Of a stretch of DNA of 64,000 nt, positions 34,573 through 43,773 are shown piece after piece (position 1 is the stretch's first letter; the number at the start of each line of letters is the position of its first letter). Where the stretch lies: positions 4,340,001 to 4,404,000 of the forward strand of contig CBDIDH010000002.1 of NCBI GenBank assembly GCA_965277595.1, written 5' to 3'. The notes under the pieces were generated by a model, which was given only the letters and a program-made list of their open reading frames with translations, was not told where the DNA came from and searched no databases. Source of the DNA: CBDIDH01 sp965277595. Its GTDB lineage: Bacteria; Planctomycetota; Planctomycetia; Isosphaerales; Isosphaeraceae. The position numbers and the translations under genes were made by a program.

Positions 34573-35574
34573 GTGGCGATCGAGGTGCGGTGTCGTTGCG
34601 GGCAGGTCTTCCAGACGCGGGAAGAGAACGCGGGCCGACGCGCCCGTTGTCCCGACTGCGGGCACGAGATGGTGATTCCCACGCCCGACGAGATCTTCGT
34701 GATCGGGCCGGATTTCGAGACGAATTTCGTACCCGCCGTGAAGACCAGCGGCCTGGCGATCGCCAGTCTCACGTTTGGTCTCTGTTTCTTTTGCGTGGCG
34801 TTTACCGGAATTCCCGCAATCCTTCTCGGCGCTTTTGCGTTGGTCGAGATCCGCTGGAGCGGAGGCCGGATCAGGGGTCGCGGCCTGGCGATCACGGGGA
34901 TTGTGCTCGGGATCATTATCTCTCTTCTGAGCCCGTATCCTCTGGTTTGCGATGGGGGTCGGCATCCCGCGCGTCGGGCTCAATGTGTCAACAACCTCAA
35001 GCAAATCGCCCTGGCGATGCATAACTACGAGTCTGCCAATAGCTCGCTCCCGCCGGCCGCGATCACCGACAGGCAGGGTCGGCCCCTCTTGAGCTGGCGG
35101 GTCGCCCTCTTGCCGTATCTGGAAGAACAAGTTCTCTACAACAAGTTCCATCTCGATGAACCCTGGAACAGCCCCCATAACCTCACTCTGCTCGGCGAGA
35201 TGCCCCCAGTTTACGCTTGCCCGAGCGACCCGACTCGACCGTCGGGACGAACCAACTACCAGGTCATCATCGATCCTCACTCGGCCTTCCGCCCCGACTT
35301 CAAGCCCGTGAGGTTCGCCGATATCCCCGACGGCAACTCGAACACCTTGCTCGTCGTCGAGACACTCCAGACGGTTCCCTGGACGGCCCCCGACGACATC
35401 CCGGCTCACGTGGCGACGCCCCAGTTCGTCGAGTTTAGCCATCACAGCGGCGGCTTCAACGCCTCGTTCGTGGACGGTTCGGTTCGTTTCTTGAAATCGT
35501 CTCTGGCCCCGGCCGCCTTCCGTGCCCTCATCACCCGCGACGGAGGCGAGGTTGTCGACGCTTCGAGTTTTTGA
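34573..35574 (+). CDS. Zinc-ribbon DUF1559 (pseudopilin-like) membrane protein
   Basis: A planctomycete-type protein in three parts. An N-terminal zinc ribbon (CRCGQVFQT...ARCPDCGHEM), membrane helices of the DUF4190 kind (GLAIASLTFGLCFFC, GRGLAITGIVLGIII) and a DUF1559 domain: CVNNLKQIALAMHNYES, LLSWRVALLPYLEEQ, SFVDGSVRFLKSSL with the HHSGGFN block. DUF1559 domains belong to the type II secretion/pseudopilin-like group and are massively expanded in planctomycetes; function unknown. The typical N-terminal prepilin helix is replaced by the ribbon and DUF4190 part. GTG at 34573 has GGGGAGGGAG upstream. A paralogue follows 146 bases later. Confidence 0.9.
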   Translation: MAIEVRCRCGQVFQTREENAGRRARCPDCGHEMVIPTPDEIFVIGPDFETNFVPAVKTSGLAIASLTFGLCFFCVAFTGIPAILLGAFALVEIRWSGGRIRGRGLAITGIVLGIIISLLSPYPLVCDGGRHPARRAQCVNNLKQIALAMHNYESANSSLPPAAITDRQGRPLLSWRVALLPYLEEQVLYNKFHLDEPWNSPHNLTLLGEMPPVYACPSDPTRPSGRTNYQVIIDPHSAFRPDFKPVRFADIPDGNSNTLLVVETLQTVPWTAPDDIPAHVATPQFVEFSHHSGGFNASFVDGSVRFLKSSLAPAAFRALITRDGGEVVDASSF

Positions 35575-35720
35575 CCGACGGTCCACGCGAGCGGTTCGAT
35601 TCGCATGATCTTCAAGAATCTTGCCTGAAGGCCGAAGTCTCCCGTAGGATCGTTCCGCCGTCCGGGCTTCGGCCGGCGCGCTTCCGCTTCCCCTCAGTAA
35701 AAACCATCGGAGAATCCCCC

Positions 35721-36767
35721 GTGCCGATCCTGGTGACTTGCCAGTGCGGTCAGCAATTCCAGACCCGGGACGAGAACGCGGGCCGGATCGCCAAATGTCC
35801 CGACTGCGGCCGGGAACTCGTCGTTCCGTCGGGCAGCAAGACTCCCCTTGGCGACGAGTTCTCGGCGCCGGTCTCACCGCTGATGCCGGTCGGTGAGGCG
35901 ACCACCAGCGGCAAGGCCATCGCCAGCCTCGTCCTGGGGATCAGCTCGCTGATTTTTTGCGTCTTCACGGGCATTCCGGCCATCATCCTGGGCGCGCTCG
36001 GCCTTGGTGACATCAAGCGGAGCATGGGACGGGTCAAGGGGTCGGGAATGGCGACCACGGGAATCGTCTTCGGCGCGATCGGCAGCAGCCTGACGATGAT
36101 CGCCGTCCTGATCGCCCTTCTGATCCCCGCCGTTCAGGCGGCGCGCGAGGCCGCGCGCCGGAGTCAGTGCGTGAACAACCTCAAGCAAATCGGCCTGGCG
36201 ATGCATAACTATCTGTCCGTGAACGATACCTTCCCGCCGGCCGCGCTCACCGACGCCAATGGCCGCCCTCTGCTGAGCTGGCGGGTCGCCATTCTGCCGT
36301 ACATCGAGCAAACATCGCTCTACAGCCAGTTCCACCTCGATGAACCCTGGGACAGCCCGAACAACCTGCCGCTCGCTCGCCAGATGCCCCGCCTTTACCT
36401 CTGCCCGAGCCATCCCCTGGGTGGACTTCCCGACACGAACCAGACCTCGTACCGCGTCCTTGTCGGCCCGCAGACCATCTTCCCCGGCGGCAACCAGGCC
36501 GTGAAAATCTCCGACGTCACCGACGGCACATCCAACACCCTTCTCGTCGGCGAGACTCAGTCCACGGTCGTCTGGACGGCCCCCGATGATCTTACGATGG
36601 ACCCGAGTCAGCCCATGCTCGGATTCAGCAGCAACCATTCCGGCGGCTTCAACGCCCTCTTCGCCGATGGCTCGGTGCGGTTCCTCAAGCGTTCGATCGT
36701 CCCGAAGGTCCTTGAAGCGCTGGCGACCCGCAACGGCGGCGAGGTGATTGACCCTTCGAGTTATTGA
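35721..36767 (+). CDS. Zinc-ribbon DUF1559 membrane protein, tandem paralogue
   Basis: Same architecture as the gene before it: zinc ribbon CQCGQQFQT...AKCPDCGREL, DUF4190-like helices (SLVLGISSLIFCVF, GSGMATTGIVFGAI), an additional hydrophobic segment MIAVLIALLIPAVQAAREAARR that looks like the usual pseudopilin helix, then the DUF1559 block CVNNLKQIGLAMHNY, LLSWRVAILPYIEQ, NHSGGFNALFADGSVRFL. The tandem pair arose by duplication; the first copy has lost most of this third helix. GTG at 35721 is preferred, as GGAGA lies eight bases upstream and the ribbon starts directly after it. Function unknown. Confidence 0.9.
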   Translation: MPILVTCQCGQQFQTRDENAGRIAKCPDCGRELVVPSGSKTPLGDEFSAPVSPLMPVGEATTSGKAIASLVLGISSLIFCVFTGIPAIILGALGLGDIKRSMGRVKGSGMATTGIVFGAIGSSLTMIAVLIALLIPAVQAAREAARRSQCVNNLKQIGLAMHNYLSVNDTFPPAALTDANGRPLLSWRVAILPYIEQTSLYSQFHLDEPWDSPNNLPLARQMPRLYLCPSHPLGGLPDTNQTSYRVLVGPQTIFPGGNQAVKISDVTDGTSNTLLVGETQSTVVWTAPDDLTMDPSQPMLGFSSNHSGGFNALFADGSVRFLKRSIVPKVLEALATRNGGEVIDPSSY

Positions 36768-36794
36768 CCTCTCAAGAAAGCCACGGCTTTCGGC

Positions 36795-36926
36795 AATGAC
36801 CGATGGCCAATGACCGATGACCAAGTCAAAAAAATCAGAACAAGAATTAGGAAGAACAGGCAGGAGCTTCACTGCCCGCTACTCGGTCATCGGTCCTGGG
36901 TCCTCGGTTCTCGGCCCTCGGTCATG
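36795..36926. repeat. Heptad repeat family A, inverted arms before rplM
   Basis: Left arm of four heptads (AATGACC, GATGGCC, AATGACC, GATGACC; 36795-36822), a 62-base spacer, then six inverse heptads (GGTCATC, GGTCCTG, GGTCCTC, GGTTCTC, GGCCCTC, GGTCATG; 36885-36926). The arms could form a stem. It lies downstream of the DUF1559 pair and just upstream of the rplM promoter. Confidence 0.75.
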
Positions 36927-36966
36927 AATTGAGAGAGAAACGATCGTGCTCGGTGGCGAAACGGCC

Positions 36967-36994
36967 TTGACGCGGGGCGAGCGCTCGCTAAGAT
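36967..36994 (+). promoter_or_regulatory. Sigma70-type promoter of rplM-rpsI
   Basis: TTGACG (36967-36972), 16-base spacer, TAAGAT (36989-36994), about 80 bases ahead of the rplM start. Confidence 0.6.
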
Positions 36995-37075
36995 GGTCGT
37001 TTCGCCCCGTGTCCCGGGTGCGTCTCAACGCCGATTTTACGACGTCAGCTCAGCCAGGTTAGGTGGCCCACGGTC

Positions 37076-37750
37076 ATGAAGTGTTATCAGGCGAAAGCGA
37101 ACGAGCTACAGGCGACTTGGTACGTGATCGACGCGACCGAGATGGTCGTGGGACGCCTCGCCGCGCAGATCGCGCCCATCCTGATGGGCAAGCACCGGCC
37201 GACGTATACCCCGCACATCGACACCGGCGATTACGTCATCGTGACGAACGTCGACAAGGTCGTCTTCACCGGCAACAAGTGGCGGCAGAAGATGTACCAG
37301 TGGTACACCGGCCACCCCGGCGGTCAGAAGGAAGAGGCCGCCTGGAAGCTCCACCAGCGGCACCCGGACCGGGTCCTGATGCTGGCGATCCAGCGAATGA
37401 TGCCCAAGAGCAAGATGGGCCGCCACATGATGGCCAAGCTCAAGCTCTACGCCGGTCCGCAACACCCGCACCAGGCCCAGGCCCCGATTCCCCTGGAAGC
37501 CCTCTCGGGTCGACCCACTCCCTCCGGGGCGATCTACCGGCCCGAGCCCGCTCCCAAGGCCCCCCGGCCCGCCCGCGTGAAGTCGACCGAAACGGCAACG
37601 GCGACATCAACAGCGACCGAAACCGCGACGGCCACGGAATCTCCGACGCCGATCTCCGAGACGGCCGGACCCGAGTTGACACAGCCGGGCGCTCCGGAAA
37701 CGCCGCAGGCTCCGGCCGACGAGGTCCCGCCGACGACCCCGGCGTCCTAA
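37076..37750 (+). CDS. rplM: 50S ribosomal protein L13 with a long C-terminal tail
   Basis: The first ~145 residues are a normal L13 (TWYVIDATEMVVGRLAAQIA, DTGDYVIVTNVDKV, YQWYTGHPGGQKEEA, LMLAIQRMMPKSKMGRHMM, LKLYAGPQHPH). A further ~75 residues have no L13 match and are rich in Thr, Ala, Pro and Glu, with internal TETATAT-type repeats. L13 normally ends near residue 142-150, so the tail is an addition; low complexity suggests a disordered extension on the ribosome surface. rpsI follows 49 bases later. AGGTGG precedes the ATG. Confidence 0.95.
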   Translation: MKCYQAKANELQATWYVIDATEMVVGRLAAQIAPILMGKHRPTYTPHIDTGDYVIVTNVDKVVFTGNKWRQKMYQWYTGHPGGQKEEAAWKLHQRHPDRVLMLAIQRMMPKSKMGRHMMAKLKLYAGPQHPHQAQAPIPLEALSGRPTPSGAIYRPEPAPKAPRPARVKSTETATATSTATETATATESPTPISETAGPELTQPGAPETPQAPADEVPPTTPAS

Positions 37751-37799
37751 TCATTTTTGAATTGATCTCGCATCGATTTTCAGAAGGATTGAAACCGAA

Positions 37800-38201
37800 A
37801 TGGTCACGGCGGCTCAACCGTACATCTGGGGCACCGGCCGGCGGAAGACGGCCGTCGCCCGCGTCCGGATTCGTGAAGGCACCGGCAAGTTCATCGTCAA
37901 CAAACTCGACGTCGACGAGTACTTTCCGCTTGAAGTTCAGCGGACTGACGTTCGCGCTCCGCTGACGGCGACCGAGATGACCGGCCGCGTGGACGTCTTC
38001 GTCAACGTCAACGGCAGCGGCAAGCACAGTCAGTCGGGCGCCGTGCTCCTGGGCCTCGCCCGGGCACTCAAGGAGTTCCGCCCCGACCTGGAAACCGCGC
38101 TCCGCGACGGCGCCTACCTGACCCGCGACGCCCGGATGGTCGAGCGGAAGAAGTACGGCCACAAGAAAGCCCGCAAGAGCTTCCAGTTCAGCAAGCGCTG
38201 A
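37800..38201 (+). CDS. rpsI: 30S ribosomal protein S9
   Basis: A 133-residue S9 with the family signature GTGRRKTAVARVRI, VNVNGSGKHSQSGAVLLGLARAL and the C-terminal tail KKYGHKKARKSFQFSKR that reaches the P-site tRNA; it ends in the conserved Lys-Arg. It forms the standard rplM-rpsI operon and ends 42 bases before a strong terminator. Confidence 0.97.
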   Translation: MVTAAQPYIWGTGRRKTAVARVRIREGTGKFIVNKLDVDEYFPLEVQRTDVRAPLTATEMTGRVDVFVNVNGSGKHSQSGAVLLGLARALKEFRPDLETALRDGAYLTRDARMVERKKYGHKKARKSFQFSKR

Positions 38202-38243
38202 CGCGACCTGGTCGAATTGGATCGGATTGCGACCGAAAAACAG

Positions 38244-38292
38244 GACCGTGGCCAGGGGATCAAAGGGTTCCCTGGCCGCGGTCGTTTTGTTT
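38244..38292 (+). terminator. Rho-independent terminator of rplM-rpsI
   Basis: Arms GACCGTGGCCAGGG (38244-38257) and CCCTGGCCGCGGTC (38270-38283) pair over 14 bases with one G-U; the run GTTTTGTTT follows. Confidence 0.85.
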
Positions 38293-38500
38293 GTCTCGCG
38301 CCCTTGCGCGGATCTCGCGAAGCAAAACATCCTTGGCACGTCTTTCAGATCGTTGTCAATGGATCGGTGGATTGCTACGATGTGTGTCAATCGCGTGTCG
38401 AATTCTTTGGGAATCAATGCGTGTCATGGAACTGAACTGAGTTTTCGTGGTCAGGCCAATCAAGAGAGGCGGGCGACCGGCGCCCGAAGGGCTTTGGCCG

Positions 38501-41500
38501 ATGGCAGAAGACTCGACAGGGGAAAACCGGCCTCACGGCTCGCTTGCCGAGCGATTCGCCGCCCTCTGGCAGGCACGCGGTGGGTCGGACAATGCCCCCG
38601 ATGTCGTTTCCTTTCTTGATGGCTATCCAGACGCCACGATTGACGAACGGGTCGCCGTGTTTCTTGTCGATCGCAAGGAGCGGCGCCGGGCCGGTCTGGA
38701 CTGGCCGGAAATCCGCAATCTGGGGGCCTCCGCCGATCTTGCGCTCGCGCGGCTGCTTGCCCTTGGCGGCTTCGAGGACGCGAGCAACAGCGAGGCGCTC
38801 ACCGTGGAGATCGGCGATTCGCCCGATCAGCCCGAGACGCCCGAGATGGTCTGGACTCCCGTTGAGGGGCCAGTTGCCCGGGACCTGCTCGTCACGCTCC
38901 GCGACCGCGAACCCGACTTCTTACCCGCCGAAGATGAGACGCGTTCCGGCCTCGCCGAGACCCGGACGGCGGACGGTCGGTTGGGCGATCATCGATCGAC
39001 CGACGGCTATTCATCGCTCCTGTTCGAACTGAGTGAAACTCCAGCGGCGGACGCCGAACCGAGTGACCCGGCAATCGGACTCGGGATTCATACGCGGTTC
39101 CGTATCGAGGACCGGCTCGGCACGGGGGGCATGGGTGTCGTCTTTCGGGCCTTCGACCATCAGCGCGGCGAGGCGGTCGCGCTCAAGACGATGAGGCGAA
39201 TCGACCCGGTCGCGCTGTATCGGTTCAAGCAGGAATTTCGGGGCCTGACCGACCTCTCGCACCCAAACCTTGTCAATCTTCACGAGCTGATCGCCGTCGG
39301 CGAGGTCTGGTTCTTCACGATGGAGCTGGTCCCCGGCGTCAACTTCATTGATTACATTCGCCAGACGGAAACCCCTTGCGAGGGAGCGCCGAACCGCTTT
39401 CCCCCAACCGAAGGGCTTCATGTCGAGGCATTGGCGAGGCTCAGATTAGCCCTCCGGCAACTGGCCGAAGGGGTCTCGGCGCTGCACGGAGCGGGCAAGC
39501 TCCACCGCGACATCAAGCCGCCGAACGTCCTGGTCACGCCGGAAAGCCGGGTCGTCCTGCTCGATTTCGGGCTCTCGGCCGATTTAGAACGGTCGGGCCT
39601 CCTGCCGGCGATCGGCGAGCGAGTCGTCGGCACGGTGGCGTACATGTCGCCCGAGCAGTCGACCGGCCAGACCCTCGCCAGGGCGACCGACTGGTACAGC
39701 GTCGGCGTCATACTCTATGAGGCGCTGACGGGGGTCCTACCGATTGACGGCACGCCCAACGAGGTGCTCGACGCGAAGGTCCGCGTCGACCCACCGCCGC
39801 CGGGCGAGATCGCGGCAGGGGTGCCCGACGATCTCAATGCGCTCTGTGTCGACCTGCTTCAGCGCGATCCCCTGGCCCGGCCGTCAGGCCCGGAGATCCT
39901 GGCGAGGCTCGCCGCCGATCAGGAGCCGGCGACGCCGGGAGTGGGCGGACCGCGACGAGCCGATGGTCAGCTCCTCGGCCGCGACCGGCACCGCGAGGCA
40001 CTCGACGCCGCCCTGACGGAGGTCAAGGCGGGGCAGTCGGTCCTGATGTTTGTCTCGGGTCGGCCGGGATCGGGCAAGACCGCCCTGATCCAGGCGTTTC
40101 TTCGCCACCTTCAAGACGAGGAAGACGGCGCGGTCGTGCTCTCGGGACGCTGCTTCGAGCGCGAGTCGGTCCCTTTCAAGGCACTCGACAGCGTGATCGA
40201 CGAGCTGAGCCGCTACCTGATGCCTCGGCCCGCCGACGAGGTCAACGCCCTCTTGCCGCGCGACGTGGCCTTGCTGGCCCGGATGTTCCCGGTCTTGCAG
40301 CGCGTCGAGGCGATCGCATCGGCCTCAAGAAGACGGGCGAACGCAAGCGACCAGCAAGAGTTACGTCGGCGCGCCCTCGCGGCCCTCCGTGAACTGCTCA
40401 CGGCGATCGGCCGCGAGGGGCCGCTGATCCTCGTGATCGACGACCTCCAGTGGGGCGACCCTGAAAACGCCGACCTGATCGCCGATCTGCTGAGACCTCC
40501 CGACGCGCCGGTCATGCTCCTCATCGGCGCCTATCGGACCGACGACGCCGAGGAAAGCCCGCTGATCCGGGCCTTGCTCAGACCGTCGGCCTCGGGACCG
40601 AAACGGCGCGAGCTGAGCGTCGGCGCCTTGACGAGCGTCGAGTCGCGCGACCTGGCCCTGGCCCTTCTCGGCCGGCACGACGCGGCGGCAAGGGCCGAGG
40701 CGCACGTGATCGCCCGAGAATCGCAGGGCAACCCGTTTTTCATTGACGAACTGGTCAAGCACATCCGGTCGGTGGGGGGCCTGCCGGTCGGCGGTCAAGC
40801 AGCCGGTCGGATCGTGCTCGATGAGGTGCTCTGGGGACGGGTGACCCGGCTTTCCGAAGAGGCGCGGACGCTTCTGGAAGTCGTGGCCGTCTCGGGCCGG
40901 CCGGTCAGTCTCGTCGATGCCTGCCATGCCGCCGGATTGGGCCTCGCCGGTCGCGCCGCGGCGGCAAGTTTGAAGGCGGCGAGGCTGGTCCGGGGGACGG
41001 TTCGGCCTAACCGGGACGAGGTGGAGACCTATCACGACTGGGTCCGCGAGACCGTCGTGGCCCACCTGCCAGCCGACCTGATCAAGGCCCATCACCTCCG
41101 CCTGGCGCAGGTGCTTGAGGCCGGTGGCCGGGCCGACGCCGAGACCCTCGCCGTTCATTATGAACAAGGGGATCGGCCCGACCTCGCGGCCGAGAACTAC
41201 GCGAAGGCCGGCGATCGATCCGTCGCCGCCCTGGCCTTTGCCCACGCGGCGACGCTCTATCGACGGGCGCTCAGGCTCCGCCCGGCTCACCCGGGCGATC
41301 CATTCGACGCGAACCGTTTGCGAACCCGGCTCGCCAATGCTCTGGCCAATGCGGGACGGGGGCGCGAGGCGGCCGACGAATACCTGAAGACGGCCGAGAC
41401 CGCCGACGCGGCCGAGGCCCTGGATCTGAAGCGCCGGGCCGCCTTGCAACTGCTCATCAGCGGACACGTGGACGACGGCTTTCGCCTGCTCGGCGCGGTC

Positions 41501-42817
41501 TTGCGGACCCGAGGGATGTCGATGCCGGGGACACCGACCGGCGCGCTTCTGGCCTTGCTCGGACGACGCCTCTGGTTGCGAATTCGCGGCCTTGGCTTCC
41601 GGCCGAGAGACGCCTCGCAGGTCTCGGCCGAGGGGCTCGCGCTGATCGACCTCTGCTGGTCGGCCGGGGCGGGCCTGAGCCTGATCGATCCGATCCGAGG
41701 GGCCGACTTTCAATCGCGCGGCCTGCTGCTGGCTCTGCGCGCGGGCGAGCCGTACCGGGTCGCGCGGGCCTTGACGCTGGAGGCATCTACCGTCGCCCTT
41801 GGCGGACTCCCCTCGGCGCCTCGGGTCAGTCTGCTACTGGCGAAGGCCGAGGCGATCGCCCGACCGCTCGACCTTCCGCACATTGACGCCCTTCTGGCCC
41901 TCTCGCGAGGTGTCGCCGCGCTGATGACCGGGCGCTGGAAAGACGCCTGCCGAGCGTTCGCCCGGGCCGAGCCGATCCTTCGCGAGCGGTGTACCGCGGT
42001 GGCCTGGGAGCTTGATACGGTGCATAACCTCTGGCTCTGGGCCCTTGCCTTTCTGGGCGACCTGACCGAGTTGCGGAGGCTCTGGCGAATCTTCATCGAC
42101 GAGGCGAGGAAGCGCGGCGACCTGTATGCCGTGACGACGATGAGCACGTATTACATGGCCTTGCTCCGCCTGGCCGACGACGACCCCGCGCAGGCGATGG
42201 TCGAGACCGAAGCGGTCATCGGCAGCTGGTCGCGCCGGGGCTATCACGTCCAGCACGCCTCGGCCTTGCGAGCACGGGCGAACGTGGCGCTGTATCGTGG
42301 CGAGGCCGAGCTTGCCTGGGAAGAGGTCAAGGGCGACTGGCCGGATTATCGACGCTCACTCTTGCCGAGGGTGCAGTGGCTCCGCGTTCAGATGACCGAG
42401 CTTCGGGCCCGGTCGGCCCTGGCCGCGGCCGACGTCACGACGAATTCGAGCCGCCTGATCCGCCTGGCCGAGAACGATGCGGAGTCTCTCCGTCGCGAAG
42501 GCGTTGGCTGGGCGCTGGCCCATGCCTCGATGATTCGCGCCGGGATCGCCGCCCGAAGGGGCGACGGCAAGGCAAGTACCGCGTTCTTGCACGACGCCGT
42601 CGGTCGGTATGATGCCGCCGAGATGCACTTGCATGCGAGTGTCGCTCGCCGATGCGCGGGGGCGTCGATCGGCGGCGAATCGGGCCACTGGCTTGTCGAC
42701 CAGATAGACCACGCTTTGACCTGCCAGGGCGTACGCGACCCCCTCGCCTTCGCCGGGATGTTCGCCCCCTGGAGCGCGGATTTGCGGGGAAAGGCCGTGC
42801 TTTCGGGGGGGCGGTGA
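38501..42817 (+). CDS. Large Ser/Thr kinase-AAA ATPase-TPR-like signalling protein
   Basis: A 1438-residue protein. A ~195-residue N-terminal part with DUF-like helical sequence precedes a Hanks kinase: GTGGMGVVF loop (207-215), VALK lysine (229), HRDIKPPN (335-342), DFG (355), SPEQ (in MSPEQS) in place of APE. Then a P-loop ATPase: Walker A GRPGSGKT (520-527) and Walker B VIDDLQWGD (around 645), typical of the large bacterial transcription/kinase regulators in the STAND-like AAA_16 group. The remaining ~600 residues are Ala/Arg/Leu-rich helical repeats, TPR-like. Such giant kinases are common in planctomycetes and myxobacteria; input and output are unknown. ATG at 38501 is chosen; the frame runs upstream to 38447. 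Confidence 0.9.
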   Translation: MAEDSTGENRPHGSLAERFAALWQARGGSDNAPDVVSFLDGYPDATIDERVAVFLVDRKERRRAGLDWPEIRNLGASADLALARLLALGGFEDASNSEALTVEIGDSPDQPETPEMVWTPVEGPVARDLLVTLRDREPDFLPAEDETRSGLAETRTADGRLGDHRSTDGYSSLLFELSETPAADAEPSDPAIGLGIHTRFRIEDRLGTGGMGVVFRAFDHQRGEAVALKTMRRIDPVALYRFKQEFRGLTDLSHPNLVNLHELIAVGEVWFFTMELVPGVNFIDYIRQTETPCEGAPNRFPPTEGLHVEALARLRLALRQLAEGVSALHGAGKLHRDIKPPNVLVTPESRVVLLDFGLSADLERSGLLPAIGERVVGTVAYMSPEQSTGQTLARATDWYSVGVILYEALTGVLPIDGTPNEVLDAKVRVDPPPPGEIAAGVPDDLNALCVDLLQRDPLARPSGPEILARLAADQEPATPGVGGPRRADGQLLGRDRHREALDAALTEVKAGQSVLMFVSGRPGSGKTALIQAFLRHLQDEEDGAVVLSGRCFERESVPFKALDSVIDELSRYLMPRPADEVNALLPRDVALLARMFPVLQRVEAIASASRRRANASDQQELRRRALAALRELLTAIGREGPLILVIDDLQWGDPENADLIADLLRPPDAPVMLLIGAYRTDDAEESPLIRALLRPSASGPKRRELSVGALTSVESRDLALALLGRHDAAARAEAHVIARESQGNPFFIDELVKHIRSVGGLPVGGQAAGRIVLDEVLWGRVTRLSEEARTLLEVVAVSGRPVSLVDACHAAGLGLAGRAAAASLKAARLVRGTVRPNRDEVETYHDWVRETVVAHLPADLIKAHHLRLAQVLEAGGRADAETLAVHYEQGDRPDLAAENYAKAGDRSVAALAFAHAATLYRRALRLRPAHPGDPFDANRLRTRLANALANAGRGREAADEYLKTAETADAAEALDLKRRAALQLLISGHVDDGFRLLGAVLRTRGMSMPGTPTGALLALLGRRLWLRIRGLGFRPRDASQVSAEGLALIDLCWSAGAGLSLIDPIRGADFQSRGLLLALRAGEPYRVARALTLEASTVALGGLPSAPRVSLLLAKAEAIARPLDLPHIDALLALSRGVAALMTGRWKDACRAFARAEPILRERCTAVAWELDTVHNLWLWALAFLGDLTELRRLWRIFIDEARKRGDLYAVTTMSTYYMALLRLADDDPAQAMVETEAVIGSWSRRGYHVQHASALRARANVALYRGEAELAWEEVKGDWPDYRRSLLPRVQWLRVQMTELRARSALAAADVTTNSSRLIRLAENDAESLRREGVGWALAHASMIRAGIAARRGDGKASTAFLHDAVGRYDAAEMHLHASVARRCAGASIGGESGHWLVDQIDHALTCQGVRDPLAFAGMFAPWSADLRGKAVLSGGR

Positions 42818-42819
42818 CG

Positions 42820-43003
42820 GAAGGGCAAGAGGGCAAAGGGCAAAAAGGACAAAGGGCAAAAAGGACAAAGGGCAAAAAGGACAAAGGGCAAGAGGGCAAA
42901 GGGCAAAAAGGACAAAGGGCAAGAGGACAAATTTGTCCTTTGTCATTTGTCCTCTGTCCTCTGTCCTCTGTCCTCTGTCCTCTGTCCTCTGTCCTCTGTC
43001 CTT
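42820..43003. repeat. Heptad repeat family B, large inverted array
   Basis: Left arm of GGGCAAA/GGACAAA units (some stretched to GGGCAAAAA, giving a 16-base period) over 42820-42930, centre palindrome GGACAAATTTGTCC (42925-42938), then TTTGTCC units passing into at least six TCTGTCC units up to about 43003. It lies between convergent genes and would fold into a long hairpin on either strand. Confidence 0.8.
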
Positions 43004-43033
43004 CAAGCCTTAGAAAAGAACAACCGCACAAGG

Positions 43034-43753
43034 TCAACGATTGTTGAACTTGACGTCCTGGATGTTATCGTCGGGCGAGTGGGCGACGAAGTGCCAGGAA
43101 ACCTCGGCGGCGACGACCTTGAGGAACTTGTTCTTGAAGGCACCGCGGCTGACGCCCGAATCCATCGGGATCGGGCCTCGGGCGGGGAATTCGGTGTCAC
43201 AATATTCGTCGTAAATCTGCTTCGCTTCCTTGGGCTGGTCGCGCAGGACCTTCCCCTTGGAGTTCTTCGGATGCGCCATCTCGGTGACCTGGATATGGGT
43301 CTTGGCCGAGCCTTGCAAGACGTTCAGGTCGCTGGGATGCTGGACCTGAAACCCTTCGATCTCCAGGAAGAGGACGACATCGGCCTCGAACGCCTTGGCG
43401 ATCTCGGCCTGATCGGTCCAGTTGGGATGGTTCTCGACCCAGTCCCAGACCTTGTCCGGCGGAACGAGGTCAAGCTTCTTGACCTTCTCGCGGAAGATCG
43501 AGGAGACTTCCTTGGCGAGGTCGCGGTCAATCGCCTGAAACTCGCCCTGAGCGCTCGAAACGGCGTGGGTCACGATCACGACTTTTTTGCCGTCGAGATT
43601 AGGTCCAGGCGCGGGAACGGTTGGTTCAAAGGGCTGAAGGAAATACATCGCCATCCGGGGGTCGCAACCGGGCAGGCTCGCCAGCCCGATCAGGGCGACC
43701 ACCAGCATCGCGGCGGTCCCGAGCGTCCTTGCATGCATCCGAGGGGTCATCAT
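43034..43753 (-). CDS. Lipoprotein, planctomycete hypothetical
   Basis: A 239-residue protein with a clear lipoprotein signal (AAMLVVALIGLASLPGC), so it should be anchored in a membrane. The mature part has an alpha/beta look: GKKVVIVTHAVSSAQGEFQ, DLAKEVSSIFREKVKKL, WDWVENHPNWTDQAEIAKAFEADVVLFLEIEGFQV, and KFLKVVAAEVSWHFVAHSP at the end. No named family can be assigned from sight; the middle is reminiscent of lipoproteins that take part in cell-envelope metabolism. It lies 20 bases downstream of the DUF2752 gene, probably in one transcript. The ATG at 43753 has a strong GGAGG five bases upstream. Confidence 0.7.
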   Translation of the reverse strand: MMTPRMHARTLGTAAMLVVALIGLASLPGCDPRMAMYFLQPFEPTVPAPGPNLDGKKVVIVTHAVSSAQGEFQAIDRDLAKEVSSIFREKVKKLDLVPPDKVWDWVENHPNWTDQAEIAKAFEADVVLFLEIEGFQVQHPSDLNVLQGSAKTHIQVTEMAHPKNSKGKVLRDQPKEAKQIYDEYCDTEFPARGPIPMDSGVSRGAFKNKFLKVVAAEVSWHFVAHSPDDNIQDVKFNNR

Positions 43754-43773
43754 AACGCCCTCCTTCCTCTCTT

